From NCBI GenBank assembly GCA_027065215.1, contig JAMOOT010000011.1, forward strand, positions 1-22,972: a stretch of 22,972 bases of DNA, given 5' to 3'. Position 1 is the first letter of the stretch, and every line of letters begins with the position of its first letter. The notes beneath the pieces were generated by a model. The model was not told the DNA's origin and did not search any database. It saw only the letters and a program-made list of their open reading frames with translations. Both the position numbers and the translations under genes were made by a program. This DNA is from Candidatus Omnitrophota bacterium. GTDB lineage: Bacteria > Omnitrophota > Gorgyraeia > S143-82. This document shows, piece by piece, positions 1 to 7,578 of the stretch.

Positions 1-135
1 AGCTATCTGAGGTGGAGATTTCCCCTCAGCATTCATAAGCACCATAAGCGCTTTTTCTGAATCTTTTGATGATGCCTGCCGACGAAAATTTTCCAGTTCC
101 TTTCGTTGATTATCTGATAATTGCACCTTGATCAT
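1..135 (-). CDS. IS630-type transposase, N-terminal part (cut by window edge)
   Basis: An ATG at 135-133 opens a reading frame that runs off the left edge after 45 codons. The start is fixed by a strong Shine-Dalgarno GGAGGAAG just upstream. The peptide begins MIKVQLSDNQRKELENFRR and contains SSKDSEKALMVLMNAEGKS, ending PPQIA. This looks like the first helices of the helix-turn-helix DNA-binding region that opens IS630/Tc1-type transposases and related winged-helix transposases. The catalytic DDE domain would lie outside the window, so whether the gene is intact cannot be judged. The candidate promoter at 161-189 fits. The family call rests on remembered similarity of a short segment. An unrelated HTH protein is the main alternative. 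Confidence 0.6.
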   Translation of the reverse strand, partial: MIKVQLSDNQRKELENFRRQASSKDSEKALMVLMNAEGKSPPQIA

Positions 136-160
136 ATCTTCCTCCAAAAGATTTTGGATT

Positions 161-189
161 AGGATATCATCTTTTAAAATACTATTCAA
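161..189 (-). promoter_or_regulatory. Candidate sigma-70-like promoter for the IS630-type gene
   Basis: On the minus strand, TTGAAT (189-184) and TATCCT (166-161) are separated by 17 nt. The -10 box lies about 25 nt upstream of the ATG at 135. Spacing is ideal and both hexamers are near consensus. The region is AT-rich, so a chance match is possible. Confidence 0.4.
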
Positions 190-196
190 GCTTTAT

Positions 197-316
197 TATA
201 AATATTTACGCATTTCTGTTTATAATAAACTATATGTACATTCAACTCTTGAATATAAAAGCCCTGAGGAATTTGAACAAGAATATTATAAATTGCATTA
301 TAAGAAAGCGGCTTAA
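197..316 (+). pseudogene. C-terminal remnant of an IS3-type transposase (integrase core end)
   Basis: The plus-strand frame ending at the TAA at 314-316 encodes a tail with VYNKLYVHSTLEYKSPEEF followed by a short charged end. This strongly resembles the last segment of the rve integrase core in IS3/IS150-like transposases, whose usual form is YN...R.HS.LGY.SPEEF. The glycine normally found before Y is E here. Upstream of about 197 the frame no longer looks like transposase and runs into the leader of the divergent IS630-type gene. The IS3 gene was therefore probably truncated by that insertion. No start or catalytic residues remain, so it is non-functional. Confidence 0.6.
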
Positions 317-317
317 A

Positions 318-544
318 ATATAAAGTTACTTTTTCTTCAGGGAACCCTTAAAAAAGTTAAGCGAAGGAGCCTTGACAACCGAAGGCGTGTCTTTTTCTGA
401 TCTGGTATACTTGAATATAAGATTGGGTAATTGAAGATGTTACTTTTTCTTCAGTGTAACCCCAAAGCCAGGATCTCCTGGTCACCAGATCAGAAAAAGA
501 TTGTCAAGGTCCGAAGCGAAAAAAAAGTAAATTATATAAAGTTA
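318..544. repeat. Palindromic MITE-like element with nested inverted repeats
   Basis: An 11-bp direct repeat ATATAAAGTTA lies at 318-328 and 534-544. Just inside are TTACTTTTT (326-334) and its complement AAAAAGTAA (about 523-531). The inner arms are CCTTGACAA plus CTTTTTCTGATCTGGT (370-378 and 391-406) against their complement at 484-509. The left arm carries a 12-nt insertion where the right arm has one base. GTTACTTTTTCTTCAG occurs twice in direct orientation (325-340 and 439-454). No coding capacity is seen. This could be a non-autonomous element, fused IS ends or a strong transcription stop. Which one is inference. Confidence 0.5.
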
Positions 545-570
545 ACATGATTAACTCTATCTTAATTTCT

Positions 571-1820
571 TAAAAATTTGTCTTGACTTTTGGGGGGCAT
601 TACAAATTCCTGGCTAAACGAAAATCTGATTTTAGATGGCCTATTATTGGTTCTATTGCCGCCCTTCGTCTAAATCTTTTACGCATCTTTGTTTTTTGGT
701 ATCGTGTAGCTCCTTTTTTAGGACTTTTTGGAATAACAATCTTTGTTGTGCCTACTTTGCTTTTGCCTTTAAATCCCCTATCACAAATGGCCACCTCTGG
801 TCTTTTTCCTACTATCTCCTCTGTTTGAGACAATACTTTTGGCAACGTATGGCCATCATATTGATTTCTTTCAAAATTTACTACAGCAACTATTACTCCA
901 CTATTTCTTGTCATTGCTATAGCTGCCTTTGAGCCAAATTCATATTTCTTATGTTCTTTACCTTTGCTTATGCAATAGACTCCTGGTTCATGAAGACTGT
1001 AAATTTTATTTTTGTCTTTTTCTTTTGAGAATGCACTTTTTCAAAGAGTTCTATTTGTTTTGCATAGTTGGGATAAATATCTTTTGGCAATTTACGCTTA
1101 ATTTCTCTAATCAATATCCCTGCTATAGTCTTAATCCTTTTTCTCGATTTTTTAATTTTTTTCTTATCTTTTGACCTCTTGTTAAACCTTATTTTTTTAA
1201 CAACTCAGGTAGTTCTCTTGTAAAACTTTTACGTAAAACTAATCCTTCTTCTTTAGCTATTTTTCTACATCTGGAAATAATTTTACACATTAACTTTGTA
1301 TCTGTCGGAAATGTAATATTTTTCTCCTGAACTGTAGTGTCTACTACTACCTCCTTCTCTAAAATTTTATCTCCATGTAATTTAACAAATAATTCAAAAA
1401 TTTTCTTTACACCATCTTCTCCTATACGTTTGCGAAAATGTGTAAGCTCTGATGAAGCACATGGAGGATCCCATCTAAATCTGCTTTCGCCACAAAAAGT
1501 TTGAAAGTAATGATTCTGTGTCCACATTTGCACTACTTTGGCATCACTCAAATTATGCATCTGTTTTAATATTAAAAGTCCAACCATCAATCTAGTAGAT
1601 TTAGATGGCCGTCCATGATTACTATATTTATTTGCAAATGCTTTATCAAATTCTTCCCATGGAATTTTTTTAGATAAAATTACCAATGGATGTTTAGGAT
1701 TAATTTGATCTAATAGATCAGTACATAACAAACTAGGTGTTCTATATTTTGGCGAACGCGTTTGCATATAACTCACCTATCATTTTTTAAATTTTTCGAC
1801 CACTTTTTTACAGATTTTTA
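571..1820 (-). mobile_element. IS5-type insertion sequence (probable extent)
   Basis: The element is defined by the broken transposase at 600-1776. Candidate terminal inverted repeats are TAAAAATTTGT at 571-581 and ACAGATTTTTA at 1810-1820, which match at 10 of 11 positions when one is inverted. That gives a length of about 1.25 kb, normal for IS5 relatives. I see no convincing target-site duplication, so the ends are tentative. Composition is very AT-rich, like the rest of 1-2200. Confidence 0.45.
600..1776 (-). pseudogene. IS5-type DDE transposase split over three frames
   Basis: Segment 1 (1776-1189, 195 aa) has the N-terminal transposase domain with SKSTRLMVGLLILKQMHNLS and the first catalytic aspartate in VVVDTTVQEKN. 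It ends at TAA directly after an A7 run (1198-1192). A -1 shift there opens segment 2 (to 968), rich in lysine. A second -1 shift at an A5 run (1021-1017) opens segment 3, which continues from KDKNKIYSLHEPG to position 600. Segment 3 carries the second aspartate (VAICDRGFKG) and the glutamate in RRRAAIEPIIGHLKSD. All three DDE residues are therefore present. The C-terminus stops soon after LARNL, about 20-25 residues short of the usual family tail. Two frameshifts plus a short end indicate decay, though the first site is a canonical A_AAA_AAA slippery heptamer. Confidence 0.85.
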
Positions 1821-1891
1821 GCCTTTTCTGGTAGATTATATTACATTAATTAAACCGAGTTATCAAGTATTTTCAATGAATTATATAATTT

Positions 1892-1981
1892 TTAAGCATA
1901 GACTTTATTATCTTCAGTTCTATAAAAATAAACAATGCGAATATATTCATAGCCTTTGACCTTGGAAATTTTAAGAAACAT
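1892..1981 (-). pseudogene. Short N-terminal fragment resembling an IS1634-type transposase
   Basis: An ATG at 1981-1979, preceded by GAGAGGGAG, opens a 29-codon frame: MFLKISKVKGYEYIRIV followed by a YFYRTEDNKV-type tail and TAA. The pattern M-F-(L/I)-K...G.EY..(I/L)V.SYR...K resembles the beta-strand start of IS1634/IS4-type transposases. Nothing recognisable continues beyond the stop, and the IS5-type element lies next to it. It probably is the surviving 5' end of a transposase interrupted or deleted on its downstream side. The assignment rests on about 25 residues and remains tentative. A chance ORF with an SD is possible. Confidence 0.35.
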
Positions 1982-2243
1982 ACTCCCTCTCTTAGTTAGA
2001 CTGCAGAAGTATACTAATAAATCTTCTATTATCCGTCAATAAAAAAATATTAATATTAGCAAAGTTAGGACTACAAAATTTTTTAACAAAAAATATATCT
2101 AACTGATATGCCTAAACTTTTATAAAAAACTACCCCAAATTCCACTAATCTCCTACTCTAACTGTCAAAGTCGGGTTTATGTCGCAAAATTGATTTGGTC
2201 AGTGGGCAGGATGCAGCCCTCTGTTAGGGCTGGAATTCTGCTC
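1982..2243. other. AT-rich intergenic spacer without recognisable gene
   Basis: No frame here has both a start with ribosome-binding site and protein-like composition. The only structured element is the hairpin at 2214-2232, next to the end of the 292-aa gene. On the minus strand, TTGACG near 2040 and a TATACT-like box near 2015 could be a relic promoter for the transposase fragment at 1892-1981, but the spacing is poor. Confidence 0.5.
2214..2232 (-). terminator. Hairpin after the 292-aa gene
   Basis: CAGCCCT-CTGTT-AGGGCTG is a perfect 7-bp stem with a 5-nt loop. It begins 11 nt past the TAG of the 292-aa gene. There is no clear U-tract on the minus strand, so it may be a weak terminator or an mRNA 3'-end stabiliser. 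Confidence 0.45.
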
Positions 2244-3122
2244 CTATTCAATAAAGAATTCAACAGGTCCGATGGTTATATTTGCCAGAGAGGTTCCATC
2301 GCTGAGCCTTGCACCGTCCAGAAACTCTATGGTGAAGCTATAATGGCCGCCTTTGTGGAGACCAAATGTCACACCTTGAATGGTGACAGGGCGCACAGGC
2401 ATTTTCAATGTCCTGCCCTCATCCCCCATTTCAAGGGAAACGAGAGACTCTTCTTCCCCTGAAATCCTGTGCATGACCACCATGTCATCTTCAGGGATGA
2501 AGAGCTTCACCCAGAGCGTACCGCCCTCACTATAAAGGGTGACGACCTTGCCTGAAACAAGACTTTCCAGCTGTATTTTACTATGCCATTTAATAGATTC
2601 AAGGTCAATGGGAGAGACAAAGGTAATGCTGAACACTGGAGTTGTGGTGGAAAATCTCTGGCCTTTGAAGGGCACAACGTTGAGAATAGGTCCACCCACT
2701 TCAGGCTGCTCCATCCAAAATGTCAGCTCTACAATGGGTCCTACTAACGACTCTGCATCAAATCTCCCAGTCCTGAAAAAAGCTGCATATACCTTGTACT
2801 CTCCTCTAGGCTCTACACCTGTAAATACGTATGAAAAAAATTTCGTCATGGGCACGAACTCAGGCACCCACCCAGTGACGCAAGGAGTAGGTGAACTGGT
2901 AAAGCTAGGCCAGAAATAGAGGTTGTTGATTCCAGGTAATTTAAATGCAATATAAACATCCACAGCTTCAGTGGATTGATCTGAATTGCCTATTGAGAAA
3001 ATGGCCTCATCTCCCTTCCAAAAAGAACGTTTATTAATATTCAATATAAGTTCTCCTTGAGAAATCGAAGGAACAAGGCAATAAATCATTATAATAATTG
3101 TTATATAACCAATGTACCTCAT
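2244..3122 (-). CDS. Secreted 292-aa protein with two Ig-like modules
   Basis: The start ATG is preceded by AAGGGAGA. Residues 1-22 form a hydrophobic signal peptide with no lipobox cysteine. Residues about 25-137 contain VDVYIAFKLPG and, later, GEYKVYAAFFRTG. The same layout occurs twice near the C-terminus of the 808-aa protein of this cluster. Residues about 148-292 read as a second beta-sandwich with a Big_5-like ring (SITFVSPIDLESIKW). There are no catalytic motifs. The gene is the last of the secreted cluster, but a stable hairpin (3155-3188) separates it from the cohesin gene and leaves no room for a promoter of its own. It may depend on read-through. The specific function is unknown; a structural cell-surface or matrix role is inferred. 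Confidence 0.8.
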   Translation of the reverse strand: MRYIGYITIIIMIYCLVPSISQGELILNINKRSFWKGDEAIFSIGNSDQSTEAVDVYIAFKLPGINNLYFWPSFTSSPTPCVTGWVPEFVPMTKFFSYVFTGVEPRGEYKVYAAFFRTGRFDAESLVGPIVELTFWMEQPEVGGPILNVVPFKGQRFSTTTPVFSITFVSPIDLESIKWHSKIQLESLVSGKVVTLYSEGGTLWVKLFIPEDDMVVMHRISGEEESLVSLEMGDEGRTLKMPVRPVTIQGVTFGLHKGGHYSFTIEFLDGARLSDGTSLANITIGPVEFFIE

Positions 3123-3154
3123 TTTTTTATTCTCCCTTCATCTTCCATTTAAAG

Positions 3155-3191
3155 AAGCCGCCTTCCCACAGTAATGAGAAGGCGGCTTTTT
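3155..3191. terminator. Strong hairpin between the cohesin gene and the 292-aa gene
   Basis: AAGCCGCCTTC (3155-3165) pairs perfectly with GAAGGCGGCTT (3178-3188) across a 12-nt loop. It is followed on the plus strand by a T-run (3187-3191). On the minus strand the downstream tract is the weaker CTTCTTT. It therefore looks better as a terminator for plus-strand transcription arriving from the IS region, and perhaps as an attenuator or 3'-end protector for the minus-strand operon. Confidence 0.7.
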
Positions 3192-3227
3192 ATCTAATTT
3201 ATTAACTGACCATCATAAATAACATCC

Positions 3228-6200
3228 TTATTCACACAATACCTGCCAGATAACCTGCTTGCCAATCTCGGTCCACATCTCCACATCAACCAGGCCGTCT
3301 CCATTTCCATCAACAACACCCTTGAAGTAAATTCCGTGGGCATCTCTATTCTCTTTATACTCACCCAGTTCACTTCCAGCAAATGGCCTGATAGTATAAT
3401 CAGGCTTCCAGCAGGAAGAGCCATTGGTCAAATTAATTACTCCTGTGGACCGATCAATAGTGTATTGCACGCCTACATCATTAAGGAGATCAAGAAGCCC
3501 CTCGGGTGATCCTACTGCCGGTGCCACAGACTGTAAGCTTCCATCCTTATACACGATCTGCACACACCCATCTGCCGTGGTAAATGTATCAATGGTCTTG
3601 GTGCCAAAAGGACCTGCACTCCATCCAAATATACCTGCATATCTATTATGGGATGTATCCGTTACAATAATCATTCCCTTATCAGGCTGGAATTCGGTAG
3701 TCAACCCTGCATTCGTAAAGGCATCCTTTATACCCCCTGGATCCGCTGCCATGGGCGCTATCTCTATAGTCGTTCCATCTCTAAGGACAAACCGGGCACA
3801 AAGCCCACCCTTCAAGACCTCAAACTTTACCTTGTCTGGTGCCTGAGAGGCTGTTCCTGTACTGGTTACTACTATCGGGTATTCTGTCCCAGCTATGTTC
3901 ACAGCCAGGATGCCTGAACTCTTATCTGGTTTAACAGTTACAGCAATATCTGGGAGGATTTCCTTTAATGCATTTTCTATTGGAGTAGATATGCTCTCTG
4001 GATTTACAACACTACCCACTACCGTGCTGATCACTGGATAAAGTTCTGACTGCGCCACCACTGCATAAGTGGAAAGTATATCGGTATCAAAGGTGACTTT
4101 GTTATCCGTAGCCTCATTGACCGTGACCTCTTGCCATTGCACTGTATCGGGATCAAGGACAAGCACCTTGAGGTCTTGATTTGTAAGGTCTGCAGGTATC
4201 TTTTCACCATCATATGGAATAACAAGGGTTGCTGGCTTGCTGAGTTTATATCCATCTGGGCACACAGTGAGGGCATCTACCAGGGTATATTGCTCTGGAA
4301 GAGGTGGAATACTCAGTGCAGCAAAGGAGCTGAATCTAGCTATTGGGATCTCTGGTTTGGAGAACTGGATGACAACAGGGCTATCTGTGGTAACTTCAAT
4401 CGCCCCTTCAGGGATGTTCAGCTTTGCCCCCTCAGCCCAGCTTACCACACCGTGTATGCTTGCACCAGGTTGAAGCACCAGCTTTGATCCACTCTCTGTT
4501 ACAACACTTACCTCAACATCCGTGCCAGAGATATTTACTTCGGCATCGGCTGCGACCTTTACATTCTCAAGTTTTGCACCCTTGCCTATTGTAATGGTGC
4601 CCTCAAGATTTCCACCTTTCACTACGGCATTTTCGGCAATAGTCACGTCCTTTATAACACCCTTGTTCTCAATAGTGCCTTCAATTTTTCCGCCCTGTAC
4701 TACAGCATTTTCAGCAACTCTAACATCCTTTAACGTACCTTCATTTTCTATTGTCCCGGCTACAGTTCCGCCTTCAATGGTTCCCTTGTTTTTACTGTTC
4801 TGGATGGTGCCGCTATTCTTAATGGTACCTTCATTGGTTACATTAGAGATAGTTGAGCCTGCAGGAACAGTTGCAGTTGTATACGGTGGAACAGTTCCAC
4901 CACTATTTACACTAGCACCGCCGCCGCCAGCAGCACCACCGCCACCGCTAGGGCCACCACCCTCCCGTGGGCAGAAAAGATTCTTAATGGCGTCAGCTGT
5001 CAACTTTACCTTTCCATAGAGCATGGTAGCATTTGTCAAATTTTGACCATAAACATTGGTTAAAGAACCAGTGCTTGTAAAAGGTTCAGGGGTGCCGTTC
5101 TTATAACAGGCTAGAGGCACATTTGTAAGCAACCAGAACTTATAGGTACCACTCAAGACAACGTCTCCCCCAGGAACCTCACAAAAATCAACATCAGGCC
5201 TATTTTTTTGCACGGCATTGCGGACCTTTTGAATCAAATTACTAGGATCAAAGGTTACGGTATTTCCCTGGGTGGTAACCGGACCATTCTGTTGGAAGTT
5301 TTGTAAACTTCCGCTTATCCAGGTGCCTCCGGCCGTTCTGGCCTTATAATAAACATGGGCACCTTTTGGGATAGTTACTGAAACTTCTCCGTTTTCTTTC
5401 TTTACCTGTACGTTATCTAGAATAGCCTTTAAGTAACGGATATTCTTTCCTGCTAGGTCATTCTCATTTTTATCAGGTTTAGTCCAGGGTATTTGGTCAC
5501 TATCGTCAACAATATCGTCAACAATAACAGCACCTATCTGATGAGTCTTATTGTAACCCTCAGGAATTTCATCACTCTTTACAGTAATTGTAAGCTTTAG
5601 ATTATCTTCTGAAACTACAATGGGCTCACCGCTGTTTATGGTGCCATTACAGTCAACGGAATAAGGGACTCCAGATATGGAAACTGAACTATTAGTTGCC
5701 CCAAACCCTGCACCAATACCATCTAGAGGGACAGTAGTTGGACTACCAGGAGCATTGGTAGGAATGGAAATATCTGCAGCCTTGTTGGTTCCGACAGTCG
5801 TTGGCTTGAAGACCACTTCAAAAGTACAGTTACCACCTTGAGCAACAGTCTGGTTGGAACACTTATCGTTTTGAATAAAAAATTCAGCAGCATTCACTCC
5901 GTCTAACGCGATTGAACCAATATTTAGAGCTTCATTCCCGGTGTTTATAATAGTAAAGGACTGAGTTTTGGAGTCTCCCACGGGAACCGGGCCAAAGTTA
6001 TGAAAGGACGGTGTAACCGATATTCCTGGGGCGAGTATGGTTATTTTCCCTGATTCCAAAGTAAAATTACCGGATACATCATTTCCCTTATCATCAATCG
6101 GCTCATTTCCTTCGGTCCATGATATCGTTATAGGATAATCTCCAATAGTTACACCATCAGCTATCTTAAATGTATAGCGGATTAAAGGACGATCTTCAGC

Positions 6201-6539
6201 TGTAGTTGACAAAGCTACTAAGTCAGTAAAATCCTGATATACTACCTTATGGGTGCCGTCTGCTGCCGTGGATACCTCATCCGGCAAAGGGGAGACATCG
6301 GTGTTATAAAGCACCGTGCAATTCTGCAGAGTCAGGGCATTTGGATCAAAGGTAATTGTCCAGCCCATTACTTGCAGGTTCTGATCCAATGTCACATGGG
6401 CTTCCACAGTCACTTGACCTCCAGGTACACCAGTCGCGTTTGTTAACCAAAGCTTGTTTTCCGCATAAGCACCTTGGGCAACTATAAAAAGACCCAAAAT
6501 AAATGTTACAAAAATTAACACTTTTCGATAATTTTTCAT
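3228..6539 (-). CDS. Secreted cohesin-domain protein with beta-helix-like repeats, 1103 aa
   Basis: The start is fixed by AAGGAGG eight bases before ATG. Residues 1-26 are a signal peptide (cut after AYA). Residues 27-168 look like a cohesin domain: a GVPGGQVTVEAHVTL strand pair, then MGWTITFDPNALTL, and a final FTLESGKITI strand. Residues 172-276 fit a choice-of-anchor-D/ASH Ig domain (FGPVPVGDSKTQSFTIINTG). Residues 526-541 are a Gly-rich linker. Residues 560-715 are short repeats (GTIKN, GTIEN, AENAVV, GGKIEGT) suggesting a beta-solenoid. Residues 720-850 look ZU5-like. The C-terminus has a Ca-loop-like DGNGDGLVDVE. There is no hydrolase motif and no wall anchor. It lies 22 nt downstream of the dockerin-like gene and probably forms one transcript with it. 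A scaffold or matrix role is inferred. The cohesin call is by pattern, without a profile search. Confidence 0.8.
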   Translation of the reverse strand: MKNYRKVLIFVTFILGLFIVAQGAYAENKLWLTNATGVPGGQVTVEAHVTLDQNLQVMGWTITFDPNALTLQNCTVLYNTDVSPLPDEVSTAADGTHKVVYQDFTDLVALSTTAEDRPLIRYTFKIADGVTIGDYPITISWTEGNEPIDDKGNDVSGNFTLESGKITILAPGISVTPSFHNFGPVPVGDSKTQSFTIINTGNEALNIGSIALDGVNAAEFFIQNDKCSNQTVAQGGNCTFEVVFKPTTVGTNKAADISIPTNAPGSPTTVPLDGIGAGFGATNSSVSISGVPYSVDCNGTINSGEPIVVSEDNLKLTITVKSDEIPEGYNKTHQIGAVIVDDIVDDSDQIPWTKPDKNENDLAGKNIRYLKAILDNVQVKKENGEVSVTIPKGAHVYYKARTAGGTWISGSLQNFQQNGPVTTQGNTVTFDPSNLIQKVRNAVQKNRPDVDFCEVPGGDVVLSGTYKFWLLTNVPLACYKNGTPEPFTSTGSLTNVYGQNLTNATMLYGKVKLTADAIKNLFCPREGGGPSGGGGAAGGGGASVNSGGTVPPYTTATVPAGSTISNVTNEGTIKNSGTIQNSKNKGTIEGGTVAGTIENEGTLKDVRVAENAVVQGGKIEGTIENKGVIKDVTIAENAVVKGGNLEGTITIGKGAKLENVKVAADAEVNISGTDVEVSVVTESGSKLVLQPGASIHGVVSWAEGAKLNIPEGAIEVTTDSPVVIQFSKPEIPIARFSSFAALSIPPLPEQYTLVDALTVCPDGYKLSKPATLVIPYDGEKIPADLTNQDLKVLVLDPDTVQWQEVTVNEATDNKVTFDTDILSTYAVVAQSELYPVISTVVGSVVNPESISTPIENALKEILPDIAVTVKPDKSSGILAVNIAGTEYPIVVTSTGTASQAPDKVKFEVLKGGLCARFVLRDGTTIEIAPMAADPGGIKDAFTNAGLTTEFQPDKGMIIVTDTSHNRYAGIFGWSAGPFGTKTIDTFTTADGCVQIVYKDGSLQSVAPAVGSPEGLLDLLNDVGVQYTIDRSTGVINLTNGSSCWKPDYTIRPFAGSELGEYKENRDAHGIYFKGVVDGNGDGLVDVEMWTEIGKQVIWQVLCE
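4395..4862 (-). repeat. Degenerate coding repeats (beta-solenoid region of the cohesin protein)
   Basis: Within the 1103-aa gene, residues about 560-715 contain irregular repeats built around GTI(E/K)N, G(T/V)(L/I)KDV and AENAVV(Q/K)GG(K/N)(I/L)EGT. At DNA level, the AENAVV-coding stretches near 4625-4655 and 4700-4730 are recognisably similar but diverged. This suggests old internal duplication. Confidence 0.55.
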
Positions 6540-6561
6540 TTACAACCTCCTTCTTTGTAGG

Positions 6562-7578
6562 TTATTTTAAACTATTAATTTGATTTTTTATCGTATCCTC
6601 ATTTTCCCCTGCTGGCAACTTATCCCTATAATCTACTGGGGTGGTAGGAACTACAGGGCTAACATTAAATAGTCCTCTTAATAAATAAAGGCGATCTAAG
6701 TAATTATATTCGCCACTATGGTCCACATCCAGAATTTGCGTTTTAAGTGATGTTATTCGATTTTTTATCGTATCCTCATTTTCCCCTACTGGCAACTTAT
6801 CCCTATAATCTACTGGGGTGGTAGGAACTACAGGGCTAACATTAAATAGTCCTCTTAATAAATAAAGGCGGTCTAAGTAATTATATTCGCCACTATGGTC
6901 CACATCCAACACTTTAGCGCTTTCTACCTCAAATCCCACCACCTGTCCAGTCTTACCATCAGTATTCTTGAGCTTTAGATAGTATGTTCCGGGGGCAAGG
7001 TCCTGGGGCACAGTAAAAGAGACGTGCTTTTCGTCTCCTACAATAACAAAAACATCCGTCACCCTGGCCTTTAGGTTTGTCATTTCGGGATCTGTATAAA
7101 AATAAATCTGGAGGCCCTGTTTGAGATTTAAACCGGATAAAGTTACACTGTCTCCCGGCGTTGGAGGTTTTGGCGTCCAATCATCAGCCACGGGAGCAGT
7201 TACAATATAAAATGGGCCTAAGTGGGAAGTCTTTCCGTAAAAAGGTGATACTGTAAGGACCGGTCGGATATGAAAATACCAGGTGCCGTCAGGAAGCGGA
7301 CTGCTGGTTACAGTGTTGGCATTAGAATCTAACTTTTTCTTCACAGGCGTTGTATCTGGATCATTACTCCACTCATAAGCAAAACCAGCTAAATTATTTA
7401 TCCCTGATGCATCCCAGGTAACCGTGATTTCGTTATTATTGGACCTCTCACCAAGTTGATGGCTGGTGGAAGTCAAATTGGTAACCTGATCCGCGGCCAG
7501 CGATGGACTGATTACTATTATATTAAGACATATTAATGCCACGCCTATTAAATAAGACTTTATCAAGAATCTGATCAT
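6562..7578 (-). CDS. Secreted protein with two dockerin-like C-terminal repeats, 338 aa
   Basis: The ATG overlaps the stop of the upstream gene (TAATG) and its SD (GGGGGAGG) lies inside that gene, which indicates translational coupling. Residues 1-29 are a signal peptide. Residues 34-128 resemble an FN3 domain (ITVTWDASG...YFHIRPV). Residues 132-219 fit an IPT/TIG domain (PGDSVTLSGLNL...APGTYYLKLKN). Two 57-59-residue repeats follow (223-279 and 282-338). Each starts DVDHSGEYNYLDRLYLLRGLF, matching the dockerin Ca loop (D-x-D-x-S-G-x-x-x-x-x-D) and its following helix. The second loop of a classical dockerin is degenerate (VDYRDKLPVGENEDTI). The neighbouring 1103-aa protein has a cohesin domain, so it is the obvious partner. 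An EF-hand-like tail that does not bind cohesin is the alternative. Confidence 0.8.
   Translation of the reverse strand: MIRFLIKSYLIGVALICLNIIVISPSLAADQVTNLTSTSHQLGERSNNNEITVTWDASGINNLAGFAYEWSNDPDTTPVKKKLDSNANTVTSSPLPDGTWYFHIRPVLTVSPFYGKTSHLGPFYIVTAPVADDWTPKPPTPGDSVTLSGLNLKQGLQIYFYTDPEMTNLKARVTDVFVIVGDEKHVSFTVPQDLAPGTYYLKLKNTDGKTGQVVGFEVESAKVLDVDHSGEYNYLDRLYLLRGLFNVSPVVPTTPVDYRDKLPVGENEDTIKNRITSLKTQILDVDHSGEYNYLDRLYLLRGLFNVSPVVPTTPVDYRDKLPAGENEDTIKNQINSLK
6582..6908 (-). repeat. 150-bp near-identical tandem repeats encoding the dockerin-like units
   Basis: Copies lie at 6582-6731 and 6759-6908, a period of 177 bp (59 codons). I count only two differences over 150 bp: one gives Ala or Val in KLP(A/V)GEN and one is silent. 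The 27-bp spacer is not conserved to the same degree. This points to a recent duplication or gene conversion of one module. Confidence 0.9.

Noticed and set aside
583..932. Plus-strand frames of 81-98 aa rich in F, L and S
   Set aside because: Antisense to the IS5-type transposase, whose catalytic motifs fix the true strand.
4522..5019. Plus-strand 165-aa frame rich in P, S and F
   Set aside because: It is the antisense image of the Gly-rich and repeat part of the cohesin gene; low-complexity composition and no ribosome-binding site.
6582..6908. CRISPR-like array
   Set aside because: Only two 150-bp copies, in frame inside a coding region; no short regularly spaced repeats occur anywhere in the window.
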